Assembly: GCA_028713675.1 (NCBI GenBank)
Contig: JAQTNV010000007.1
Location: 1 to 64,000, forward strand
DNA: 64,000 nt
Direction of reading: 5' to 3'
From: a bacterium
GTDB taxonomy: Bacteria > Desulfobacterota > JAPLJL01
The notes under the pieces: generated by a model
Seen by the model: only the letters and a program-made list of their open reading frames with translations
Databases searched by the model: none
What the model was told of the DNA's origin: nothing
Shown: piece by piece, positions 17,881 through 25,755 of the stretch
How the letters are laid out: every line of letters begins with the position of its first letter
How positions within the stretch are numbered: the stretch's first letter is position 1
Program-made: the position numbers and the translations under genes

Positions 17881-19404
17881 ATGAAAGTATTGTTAATCAA
17901 ATCCCCTTTCGACCTCGCCCGGGAAGGGCTGGGATTAAAAAAATCCATTTCCTCGGGCTACCTTCCCGCCCTGGGGCTCGCTTATCTCTCCGCGGTTCTT
18001 AAGCGGGCCGGCCATGAGGTCATCACAATTGATTCCCCGGCCTCCGGCCTGGGACCGGCAGAGATCCGGGATTGCATCGCAACCGCTTCCCCCGACTGGA
18101 TCGGTTTTTCCCTCCAAATTGCGGATGCGGAAACCGGCCTGGATCTCATCAATTCCCTTACGTTAGGCATTTCGCAATCCCTGGTTTTAGGCGGCCCCTT
18201 CATCACCCATTCTTTTCGGGAAGCGGCCCGGGTCCTGAGGCACCCGGCCTACCTGGTCCTCGGGGAAGGCGAAAGGCCGATTCTCAATCTGGTTGATTAT
18301 CTTCTAACCACCCAGCAACCTGCCTGCGCCGAGGCTTCGGCAGGCAAGTCTAACCACCCGTCTTTTCCTTCCCTTCCCGGCGTTCTTTACCGGGATCACG
18401 ACGGGACCATCCACGGGTCACCCGGGACTGACCCCGTCCCCGATCTTGACTCCCTTCCCTTCCCCGATTGGGATATTTTTTTCTCTCCAGTCACCGATCA
18501 CCGATCCTTAAAAATTATCAAGCTACCTAACCACCCAGCCGCCCGGTCACCCTCTTATTCTCCTTTCCCCTCCTATTTCCGGAACGGTCCGGCCTTTCCG
18601 ATGATTACTTCCCGGGGTTGTCCTTACGGGAAATGCCTCTTCTGCTTCCAGGGAGGGGAATTCGCTCCCCCTTACCGTCGCCATTCCCCGGAGAGGGTGA
18701 TCGCCGAGATGGAGGAACTTTCCAGAAAATACGGGATCCGGGAAATAGTTTTTGTGGACGATATTTTCACCGTCAACCCCAGCTGGATGGAAAAATTTTG
18801 CTCCCTGATCATCGAAAGCAATCTGACTCTCTCCTGGGTCTGTTACGGCAAGGCCGACCTGGTCAACCCGGAAATGCTGAGACGAATGAAAAATGCCGGA
18901 TGTTACCAGATAAAATTCGGCGTCGAGTCGGGAAACCCGGAAATCCTGACGGAGATCCGAAAGGGTTTTTCCCTCTCCCAGGTCCGGGAAGCGGTTCGTT
19001 TATGCCGCGAAACTGGACTGGAGGCAAACGCCTCCTTTATCCTGGGCTTACCTGGGGAAACCCCCGAGAAAGGGGAAAATACCGTCCGTTTCGCCCTGGA
19101 ACTCAATCCGGACTTCGCTGAATTTTTCGCCTGCCAACCCCTCCCGGGAACCCTCCTCCACGCCCGGGCGCAAAGGGAGGGCCGCCTCCTCTCCGACCGG
19201 CTCGCCGGGGGATCGCACGAGCCCAACTATCTACCGGAGGGATACCCGGATCCGGAAGCGATCCGCCGGTTGGTAAAGTCCGCCTATCGCCGCTTTTACC
19301 TGCGACCGTCCTATTTCGCGAAAAGTCTGAGAAAAATCAGGTCGGTCAGCGACATCAAAAGATACGCGGGCGGGTTGCAATTGCTCACCGGGATTATTAC
19401 GTAG
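17881..19404 (+). CDS. B12-binding-type radical SAM protein with in-frame repeat inserts
   Basis: 507 residues, longer than its paralogues (about 440-473). An N-terminal cobalamin-domain fold (YLPALGLAYLSAVLKRAGHE; VLGGPF at 102-107) is followed by a radical SAM core with Cys247, Cys252 and Cys255: spacing C-x4-C-x2-C (CPYGKCLFC), not the usual C-x3-C-x2-C. The tail RRFYLRPSYFAKSLRK is the family one. The extra length comes mostly from two stretches, about 145-162 and 203-238, that read like translated intergenic repeat (see the repeat at 18305-18367). The TATAAT at 17864-17869 lies only 11 bases before the ATG and no ribosome binding site is seen, so the transcript may be nearly leaderless. 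The TAG stop is part of a REP-like GTAG. Substrate unknown. Confidence 0.85.
   Translation: MKVLLIKSPFDLAREGLGLKKSISSGYLPALGLAYLSAVLKRAGHEVITIDSPASGLGPAEIRDCIATASPDWIGFSLQIADAETGLDLINSLTLGISQSLVLGGPFITHSFREAARVLRHPAYLVLGEGERPILNLVDYLLTTQQPACAEASAGKSNHPSFPSLPGVLYRDHDGTIHGSPGTDPVPDLDSLPFPDWDIFFSPVTDHRSLKIIKLPNHPAARSPSYSPFPSYFRNGPAFPMITSRGCPYGKCLFCFQGGEFAPPYRRHSPERVIAEMEELSRKYGIREIVFVDDIFTVNPSWMEKFCSLIIESNLTLSWVCYGKADLVNPEMLRRMKNAGCYQIKFGVESGNPEILTEIRKGFSLSQVREAVRLCRETGLEANASFILGLPGETPEKGENTVRFALELNPDFAEFFACQPLPGTLLHARAQREGRLLSDRLAGGSHEPNYLPEGYPDPEAIRRLVKSAYRRFYLRPSYFAKSLRKIRSVSDIKRYAGGLQLLTGIIT
18305..18367 (+). repeat. Intergenic-type repeat with palindrome inside a coding region
   Basis: Inside the radical SAM gene, sequence with 7-base phasing (CTAACCA, CCCAGCA, ACCTGCC and so on) surrounds an imperfect palindrome at 18321-18346 (TGCCTG ... 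CAGGCA with inner CCGA/TCGG). The motif CTAACCACCC occurs at both ends and again near 18527. Similar words are common in intergenic arrays at 45.2 and 58.4 kb. The insert keeps the reading frame and codes for QPACAEASAGKSNHP. Confidence 0.6.
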
Positions 19405-19456
19405 TGCGAGGCTTTTCGATCAGATCCCGAGGCATTGTGGTCGGAAAAAGCCTCGC
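19401..19456 (+). repeat. Long-loop REP-like element, copy 1
   Basis: GTAG, one base, then outer arms GCGAGGCT ... AGCCTCGC around a roughly 35-base loop. Bases 19401-19443 are a perfect inverted copy of 56998-57040. The TAG of GTAG is the stop codon of the upstream radical SAM gene. Confidence 0.85.
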
Positions 19457-19462
19457 TAATCC

Positions 19463-19485
19463 GCGACCCTAAAGGGTCGCACTAC
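19463..19485 (-). repeat. REP-like hairpin with GTAG tag
   Basis: Identical to the element at 3911-3933 (arms GCGACCC/GGGTCGC, TTTA loop on the minus strand). It sits 9 bases before the next radical SAM start codon and supplies most of that gene's leader. Confidence 0.8.
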
Positions 19486-19493
19486 GAAAAGGT

Positions 19494-20822
19494 ATGAAAA
19501 AGAAAATCATTCTCCTTAATCCCCCCGGAACAAAAACATATTTCCGGGATTATTACTGCGCCGACATTGCCAAGGCCCATTATGTCTGGCCCCCTTTCGA
19601 GCTCGTCTATCAGAGCGGAATCCTGGCCGGCGAAGTCGAGGTCCGGGTCCTGGACGCCATCGCGGAGAAACTTTCCCCCCGGCGGGCCCAGGCGGTCCTG
19701 GCCGGCTTTCAACCCGATGTCGTCCTTTCCCTGGTCGGGTCCCTTTCCTGGGGCGAAGATCTCGACTTCCTCCGGGGGCTGAAAACCGGTCCACTCCCCC
19801 TGATCATCGTTTCCGGGGATATCCCCCGGTTCGAGCCGGAAATAACCCTTCGGGAAAATCCCTTCCTCGACGCCATCCTGCTTGACCCGCTTTCCCCGGC
19901 CATTAATCAATTCATCTTCTCCCCGGGGAAAGCGATCCCCGGGATCGCCTGTCGAAAAAACGGTGGCCTGATCATCGGGGAACAGGTCTCTCCGGCCCCG
20001 ACTTTCTCCCTTCCCCTCCCCCGTTATGAACTTTTCCCCATCCGCCGCTATGGATTCCCCTTCAGCCCCGGGGGGAAATGGGGTATCACCCTAACCAGCT
20101 TCGGCTGCCCGTACCATTGCTCCTTCTGCAATACCGGGACCCTCGGCTTCCGCCTGCGGGAGACGGAAAACCTGCTGGAGGAGTTGCGTTTCCTGAAATC
20201 ACTTGGGATCACGCATCTGCTCTTCCGCGAAGCGAATCCTACCAACCGGCCGGAACGCGCCCGGGAAATAATGGAGCGGATGATTGCGGAAAATTTTGGA
20301 TTCAACTGGATCTGCCAGGCCCGACCGGACACGGTCGACCCGAACCTGCTCAGGCTGATGAAAGCCGCCGGCTGTTCATTGATAATGTTCGGGATCGAGA
20401 GCGGGAATGAAACCGTCCGTGAAAAGTACAAATTTAAAATGTCGAATCCCGAGGTTGTCTCTCTTTTTCAGACCTGCCGGGAGATCGGGATTCAAACCCT
20501 CGCTCATTTTATCCTGGGACTTCCGGGAGATAACCGCGAGACCATTGAAGAAACCATCAAATTCGCCTCAAGCTCACAATGCGACTTCGCTTCCTTCAAC
20601 TCTTTCCGGTTCCGTCCGGGAATAACCCTGGATGCGGCCCGGTCGGAGACAATCCCCGCCGTCGAAATCGAAAAATTCCGGGTTCGAGCCCTGGAGCGGT
20701 TTTATCTTAATCCCAGTTATCTTTACGGGCGGCTACGCCGGGCTTCCTCCCCCCGTAGTCTTATCGTCCAGGCCGGGAACGGGATCACCCTGCTCCGGAA
20801 CATTCTTTTTGGCTCCGGTTAA
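19494..20822 (+). CDS. B12-binding-type radical SAM protein
   Basis: 442 residues: a divergent N-terminal cobalamin-domain-like region (1-140, with the expected GG-x-H segment replaced by VSGDIPRF), then a radical SAM core with Cys205, Cys209 and Cys212 (CPYHCSFC), and the family tail ERFYLNPSYLYGRLRR. The weak B12-domain signature leaves open whether cobalamin is bound. Only AAAGGT directly before the ATG resembles a ribosome binding site, and the leader is formed by a REP-like hairpin. It follows another radical SAM gene by 89 bases and ends convergently, 46 bases from a third. The reaction is unknown; membership of the superfamily is certain. Confidence 0.88.
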   Translation: MKKKIILLNPPGTKTYFRDYYCADIAKAHYVWPPFELVYQSGILAGEVEVRVLDAIAEKLSPRRAQAVLAGFQPDVVLSLVGSLSWGEDLDFLRGLKTGPLPLIIVSGDIPRFEPEITLRENPFLDAILLDPLSPAINQFIFSPGKAIPGIACRKNGGLIIGEQVSPAPTFSLPLPRYELFPIRRYGFPFSPGGKWGITLTSFGCPYHCSFCNTGTLGFRLRETENLLEELRFLKSLGITHLLFREANPTNRPERAREIMERMIAENFGFNWICQARPDTVDPNLLRLMKAAGCSLIMFGIESGNETVREKYKFKMSNPEVVSLFQTCREIGIQTLAHFILGLPGDNRETIEETIKFASSSQCDFASFNSFRFRPGITLDAARSETIPAVEIEKFRVRALERFYLNPSYLYGRLRRASSPRSLIVQAGNGITLLRNILFGSG

Positions 20823-20868
20823 ATTCGAAGAGGTAAAGGTATGGCGGCCGGGCCGGGTTTTCCCGGTT

Positions 20869-22272
20869 TCAATACCGGAGGAGAAACTCCCGCCCGAAAC
20901 GGAAAATATTGGTGGACAGATATCCCCACATGGAGGAAACCCGGCGGATGCCATTCAGCAACCGGCGGGGATTGCGGTAAAAACGGCGATAAGCCCGTTT
21001 CTGAACCTTTTTCAGAGGTATCCCCGTTAGCTCCTGGTAGGCGGAATTATCCGCCCGGTAACAGCAGTCGTCGAAATCCAGCCTCCGGGTGAAACCGGCT
21101 TCCGCGAAAAGTCTCTCAAGTTCCGTCCCAGGAAAGGGAGTCACGATAAAAAAAGAAGCCGACAATAAAGGTGACGCCACCGCGAAATCAATCGTCTTCT
21201 GTATTTCCTCCTGGGTTTCGGTGGGGAATCCGATCATGAAAAACCCGTGGACATAATAGCCCAGGCTCACCGCCTGGTTGATCGCCTCCCGAACTTTTTC
21301 CAGGTCAAGATTCTTCCGGATCAGAATCTGAAGCCGGGGTGAAGCCGTTTCCACGGCCAGGGCCATCGAGTAGGCCCCCGCCCGCCGGAGTATCTGCAGG
21401 GTTTCCCGGTCGAGGATGTCGCCCCGGATCCCGTTGGGGAAAGAAAGCCGGACGCCGGGAAGGCGGGAACTGATCCCCTCACCGATGGCCTGGGCCCGGT
21501 CTCGGTCAAGATTGAAGCAATCGTCGAAAAACTGGAATTCGCGTACTCCGTAACGGGACCGGAGTGCCTCCATCTCCTGAATGACATTTTCCGCGCTCCG
21601 CTTCCGAAATGTTTTTCCGAAAATCGAATGGCAGAAGACACACTGGTAAGGGCAGGCCCGGGAGGTGAAGAGAGGCATGTACCGGCCCTTCCCCATCGAG
21701 TGATTGAAATCTGGATAATGGAGATAGGCATCGAAATCCAGGAAATCCCAGGCCGGGAAAGGCAAAACATCGAGGTCATTGATGTAAGGCGCTGGCCCCG
21801 GGAAGACCGGCTGACCGTCCTCCCGGTACGCCAATCCCGGTATCGGGCCGGGCCCGCCGTTTCCGAAAAGCCGGTCCACTAGGCGGGCCAGCGTCTCCTC
21901 CCCTTCCCCGACCACCGCGAAATCGATGTTCGGATCCTTGAGGATCTCGCGGTGAAAAATCGTGGCATGGGGTCCGCCCACCACTATTGGACAGCCGGGT
22001 TGGAGTTTTTTCACCTTCTCCGCCACCTGGTGCATGACCTTCGCCTCGAAGGTGAAACTGCTGATCCCAACCAGGTCCGGTTTAAAACTTTGCACCCGTT
22101 CCCTGAGTATCTCCTGCGGCCGGGGGAAAAGGCCAAGGTCAATGATTTCGAGATCTATCCTTCCCGCAAATTTTTCCCGCAGATAGGAGGCCAGGTAAAG
22201 CAGGCCCAGGGGAGGAGAAATCATATCCGCGAAAATCCGGCGGTGGGTGCGGACCAGGAGAATTCGCTTCAT
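20869..22272 (-). CDS. B12-binding-type radical SAM protein
   Basis: 467 residues. N-terminal cobalamin-binding domain (SPPLGLLYLASYLRE at 19-33; VVGGPHATIFH at 97-107), radical SAM core with Cys207, Cys211 and Cys214 (CPYQCVFC), and tail RRFYRNPRRLLNGIRR. It resembles the protein at 23701-25107 most (PPLG-x2-YLAS, SRACPY-x-C and a VETASPRLQ-LI-KN segment in both), so the two look like products of one duplication. ATG at 22272 overlaps the TGA of the upstream radical SAM gene by four bases. It is the last of three radical SAM genes that end a long minus-strand gene run starting near 34 kb. Substrate unknown. Confidence 0.9.
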   Translation of the reverse strand: MKRILLVRTHRRIFADMISPPLGLLYLASYLREKFAGRIDLEIIDLGLFPRPQEILRERVQSFKPDLVGISSFTFEAKVMHQVAEKVKKLQPGCPIVVGGPHATIFHREILKDPNIDFAVVGEGEETLARLVDRLFGNGGPGPIPGLAYREDGQPVFPGPAPYINDLDVLPFPAWDFLDFDAYLHYPDFNHSMGKGRYMPLFTSRACPYQCVFCHSIFGKTFRKRSAENVIQEMEALRSRYGVREFQFFDDCFNLDRDRAQAIGEGISSRLPGVRLSFPNGIRGDILDRETLQILRRAGAYSMALAVETASPRLQILIRKNLDLEKVREAINQAVSLGYYVHGFFMIGFPTETQEEIQKTIDFAVASPLLSASFFIVTPFPGTELERLFAEAGFTRRLDFDDCCYRADNSAYQELTGIPLKKVQKRAYRRFYRNPRRLLNGIRRVSSMWGYLSTNIFRFGREFLLRY

Positions 22273-23690
22273 CCGGGCCTCCGGCCGGGGCGGAGGTTGA
22301 CTTCGAGCTGATGCAGAAGGTAGTAAGGCAGAAATCGAAAACGGAGATGCTGGAAAAGATTCCGGATCTTCCCAGGACGCAGGTAAAATTTTATATAGGC
22401 CCAGGTCTGAAGCCTTTCCAGATAAGTCCGGGGAAGAGCGCTAGTTTCGTAAGACATTCCCATGTGCTTGCCGTAGTGGGACCACTTCCGGGAAAGCAGG
22501 CGGGCCCCGCCCTCGCCCCGCTCGGCCATCTCTCGCACCCGGGTTCCGGGAAAAGGGGTCATAATGGTAAAAATACAGAAATCCGGATCTACATCCAACG
22601 CAAAACGAATCGTAGCTGACACCTGGGACCTGGTTTCGTACGGGTAGCCGATGATGAAATTGGCCTGCGTCTTGATCCCGGCTTCCCGGGTTTCCCTGAT
22701 CGCGGCCCGGGCGCGATCCAATTTTATGTTTTTCCCGATCTGATTCAAAGTTTCCTGGTTGCCTGATTCAATTCCGTAACTGATCAGGGAAAAACCGGAT
22801 CTCCGGAGATTCTGGAGGAGTTCCCTATCCACCAGATCCACCCGGGTTTCACAGAGAAACTGGGTCCGCACAGACAAACCTTCTTTTTGTATGCCGGCGA
22901 GAATTGCAAAGGTTCTTTCCCGGTCGAAAGTGAAATTTTCATCAAAGAACACGATCTGCCCGGGCTGGAATCTCCCGATTGAATAACGGAGCTGTTCGAT
23001 AACCTTCCCGGCGGACTGGGCGCGGACGGCAGAACCTAATTGCCTGTAGCAAAAAAGGCAGGAATAGGGGCAACCTCTTTGGGTTGAGCTCGGCAAATTG
23101 ATCGATTTACTCGACAAGCGGTGAAAGGAACGATAAATATCCAATGGGAACAAGTCGAAGGCCGGAAAAGTCAAGGAATCCAAATCAATCAAGAACGGCC
23201 TGAGAGGATTGACCCGGACGTCCCCGTTTTCCCGGTAGGCAATCCCCCGGATTCCCGCCAGCGGTTGGCCGTCCTGGCAGGCCTGAACCAGTCCCGCCAG
23301 GGTCTCCTCCCCCTCGCCTTGGACCAGAAAATCGAAAGTCGGGAATTCCTCCAGGGTCTCCCGGGGAAGGGCGGAGGCATGGCACCCCCCGATTACGATC
23401 GGGACCGCCGGGTTGCGGCTTTTAATTTCCTGGGCCGTTCTCCCGGCTTCCTCGATCTGTTCGGTGTAGGCGGTGATCCCAACCAGCCCGGGGCCGAAAT
23501 CCGCCGCCCGCCTCTCGACCTCCGCAAAGGACAGTTCCTCCACCTGGGCGTCAACCACCCGCACCTCGTGGCCCTTCTGCCGGAGCGCCGCGGCCAGGCA
23601 AGCCATCCCTATATGGGGATTAGAATAACTGAGGGCGAAATCCCGGTGGCGGCTCTTGATCCGGGGAGGGATCACCAAAAGCGTTTTCAC
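22269..23690 (-). CDS. B12-binding-type radical SAM protein
   Basis: 473 residues. Cobalamin-binding domain at the N-terminus (NPHIGMACLAAALRQKGHE; VIGGCHASALP at 99-109), radical SAM core with Cys207, Cys211 and Cys214 (CPYSCLFC), and tail IKFYLRPGKIRNLFQ. It is a close paralogue of the protein at 14746-16167. GTG at 23690 is preceded by GGAGA at a suitable distance. The gene lies 10 bases after the upstream radical SAM gene and overlaps the downstream one by four bases, which points to joint expression and perhaps successive steps on one substrate. Substrate unknown. Confidence 0.9.
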   Translation of the reverse strand: MKTLLVIPPRIKSRHRDFALSYSNPHIGMACLAAALRQKGHEVRVVDAQVEELSFAEVERRAADFGPGLVGITAYTEQIEEAGRTAQEIKSRNPAVPIVIGGCHASALPRETLEEFPTFDFLVQGEGEETLAGLVQACQDGQPLAGIRGIAYRENGDVRVNPLRPFLIDLDSLTFPAFDLFPLDIYRSFHRLSSKSINLPSSTQRGCPYSCLFCYRQLGSAVRAQSAGKVIEQLRYSIGRFQPGQIVFFDENFTFDRERTFAILAGIQKEGLSVRTQFLCETRVDLVDRELLQNLRRSGFSLISYGIESGNQETLNQIGKNIKLDRARAAIRETREAGIKTQANFIIGYPYETRSQVSATIRFALDVDPDFCIFTIMTPFPGTRVREMAERGEGGARLLSRKWSHYGKHMGMSYETSALPRTYLERLQTWAYIKFYLRPGKIRNLFQHLRFRFLPYYLLHQLEVNLRPGRRPG

Positions 23691-23700
23691 CCGGTTCTCC

Positions 23701-25107
23701 TCATTGAAAACCTCTTTCCCGAACCAGGGAACGCCGGGAGAAATGCCGGATCCCGTCCATCCAGGAAACGTCCCGAAAGGAACCCCGGAAAATCATCCCG
23801 GGGAGCCGGGAAAGGTAGAAACGCCGGTAGGCCAGCCGCTGCAGAGAAAAAAGTTCGCGGTCCGGAACTTCACTGAGGTTGAAATAACTCCGGTGCAGAT
23901 CCAGATCCTTATAACTGAAACCCGGACCGGGAAAACGCTCCGAAGCGCGGAACTGTTCTCCCATTTTTGTTCCCCCGTAAGGGACCGCCATGAAAAAAGA
24001 AGCAAAATCCAGCCGGGAAGACCACGCCCACTCCACCGAGGAACGCGCTTCTTCGTAGGTTTCAGTCGGAAATCCCAGCATGAAAAAACCCAGAGTGGTG
24101 ATCCCCAGCCGGCGGCAGTTCTCAATCGAACCCCGAACCGCATCCAGATCGATATTCTTCCCGATCAGTTTCTGCAGGCGGGGGGAGGCGGTCTCCACGG
24201 CCAGGGCGGTGAAGTAAGTCCCGGCTTTTTTAAAATTATCCAGCAGTTCGGGATTCAGCCGGTCTCCTCTCAAACCGTTGGGAAAAGCCAGTTTGACTCC
24301 CCATCCCCTTTCCCGGATCGCCGCCAGAATCCTGCCCGCCCGTTCGTGATCCAGGTTGAAGATGTCGTCAATAATCTCAAATTCCCTTATTTGGTAATCC
24401 CGGTAAAGCGTTTCCAATTCGGAAATCACATTCTCCGGGCTGCGGGGATGGAAGCCCCTCCCGAAAAGCTTGTGGCAATAAATACAGCCGTAAGGGCAGG
24501 CCCGGGAAGTCATCACCGCCATGTACCTTCTTTTCGGAAGGTTGCCCATGCGCTTGACCTTCGCGTAATCATTAATATTGATAAGGTCCCAGGCCGGAAA
24601 GGGAAGTTGGTCCAAAGCCTCGATATAAGGCCGGGCCTCGTTCCGAACCGCCTGACCATTCTCCCGGCGGACGATCCCCCGGATCTGGCTCAAGCTTTTT
24701 CCCGCCGCCAGGCAATCCACCAGTTCCCGAACGGTTTCCTCCCCTTCTCCGAGCACCACGCAATCGATGTTCGGATCATTCAGGACCTCTTCGGGATAAG
24801 CCGAGGGGTGCGGGCCGCCGGCCAGGACCGCGGAAACCCCCGGGATATTTTTGGAGATACCCGCGATCCGGTGCATCGCCTCGGATTCCTGAGTCAGGGC
24901 GGAGAGCCCGACGATCTCCGGGGAGAAACGCGCGAGCTCCTCCCCGATCCAATCCAACCGATCCGGACTGAGCCGTAAATCCAGGAGCCGGACCTCGTGC
25001 CCCTTCTGCCTGAGAACGGAAGCGAGGTACATTATCCCCAGCGGGGGAGTAACCAGGAGATTAAAGCTCCGGGGCAATGAACATTTAACCAATGCGATTC
25101 TGGCCAT
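23701..25107 (-). CDS. B12-binding-type radical SAM protein
   Basis: 468 residues. N-terminal cobalamin-binding domain (TPPLGIMYLASVLRQKGHE; LAGGPHPSAYPEE), radical SAM core with Cys204, Cys208 and Cys211 (CPYGCIYC), and a diverged tail RRFYLSRLPGMIFRG. It belongs with the protein at 20869-22272. The gene starts 6 bases after a SAM methyltransferase gene that itself overlaps a GT-C glycosyltransferase gene. Glycan or lipid assembly and radical chemistry are thus in one transcription unit. The chemistry is unknown; methylation or C-C bond formation on a lipid or sugar are options known for the superfamily. Confidence 0.9.
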   Translation of the reverse strand: MARIALVKCSLPRSFNLLVTPPLGIMYLASVLRQKGHEVRLLDLRLSPDRLDWIGEELARFSPEIVGLSALTQESEAMHRIAGISKNIPGVSAVLAGGPHPSAYPEEVLNDPNIDCVVLGEGEETVRELVDCLAAGKSLSQIRGIVRRENGQAVRNEARPYIEALDQLPFPAWDLININDYAKVKRMGNLPKRRYMAVMTSRACPYGCIYCHKLFGRGFHPRSPENVISELETLYRDYQIREFEIIDDIFNLDHERAGRILAAIRERGWGVKLAFPNGLRGDRLNPELLDNFKKAGTYFTALAVETASPRLQKLIGKNIDLDAVRGSIENCRRLGITTLGFFMLGFPTETYEEARSSVEWAWSSRLDFASFFMAVPYGGTKMGEQFRASERFPGPGFSYKDLDLHRSYFNLSEVPDRELFSLQRLAYRRFYLSRLPGMIFRGSFRDVSWMDGIRHFSRRSLVRERGFQ

Positions 25108-25113
25108 GGGCGG

Positions 25114-25755
25114 TCACTTTTTAGAACATTTTAACACCGTAAAGAGGGGGAGAATAAAAGGCAGGTGCGAAATCCCCCGGACCTGAAAAAAACGGTCCAG
25201 GCCGGCCCGGAGCTCCGGGTAGGCATGGAAATGATCCTCCGGGGCGGTGAGCCCGAAAAGCTTCCGGCCCAGGCGATAGAAAAAGCCCTCGACCGGCAGG
25301 GAGACCACCGCCGTTCCCCCGGGTTTCAAAACCGCATGCATCTTCCGGATAAAAGCCTCCAGGTCGCGCTGGTGCTCCAGGACATCCGCGGCCACCACCA
25401 GGTCAAAGAACCCCGGCGGGAAATCCTGGGTGAGGAAATCCCCCTCGATCAGGGTGACGTTTTTTAACCGGTAATGCTCGGTCACCCTCCGGGCGTTGGC
25501 GATCCGCAGATCAATTCCCCAGACCCGGGGGTAATAACCGGCCAGGGAGGGGAGCAGCTCCCCGCCGCCGCAGCCGGAATCGAGAACCGTTTCCGCCTTG
25601 ATCCCCCGGGCCAGACCGCAGATCTTCCGGAGTCTCTCCCAGAAAATCCAGCGGAGGAGCGGATCAGGATGGGAATAGAGATTCCCGGTGGTGAGATTGG
25701 CGTCCGCCGGGATGAAATTTTCCCGGTAAAAGCTTCTCGGGATCCGGATAAACAT
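25114..25755 (-). CDS. Class I SAM-dependent methyltransferase
   Basis: 213 residues with the Rossmann methyltransferase fold: motif I VLDSGCGGGE (about 58-67), acidic loop GIDLR, EGDF and VVAADVLEH (post-motif), and LKPGG later. It moves a methyl group from S-adenosylmethionine to an unknown acceptor. I chose the ATG at 25755; it overlaps the TGA of the upstream glycosyltransferase as TGATG, so translation is coupled. A TTG directly before it is less likely. Position between a glycosyltransferase and three radical SAM genes suggests methylation of the same glycan, lipid or carrier. Confidence 0.88.
   Translation of the reverse strand: MFIRIPRSFYRENFIPADANLTTGNLYSHPDPLLRWIFWERLRKICGLARGIKAETVLDSGCGGGELLPSLAGYYPRVWGIDLRIANARRVTEHYRLKNVTLIEGDFLTQDFPPGFFDLVVAADVLEHQRDLEAFIRKMHAVLKPGGTAVVSLPVEGFFYRLGRKLFGLTAPEDHFHAYPELRAGLDRFFQVRGISHLPFILPLFTVLKCSKK

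Noticed and set aside
20823-20868. Terminator between convergent radical SAM genes
   Set aside because: Only a 5-bp CCGGG/CCCGG hairpin with a poor T tail; too weak to call.
14746-25107. Cobalamin riboswitch controlling the B12-type radical SAM genes
   Set aside because: Gaps between these genes are mostly under 100 bases or the genes overlap; no B12-box-like leader was seen.
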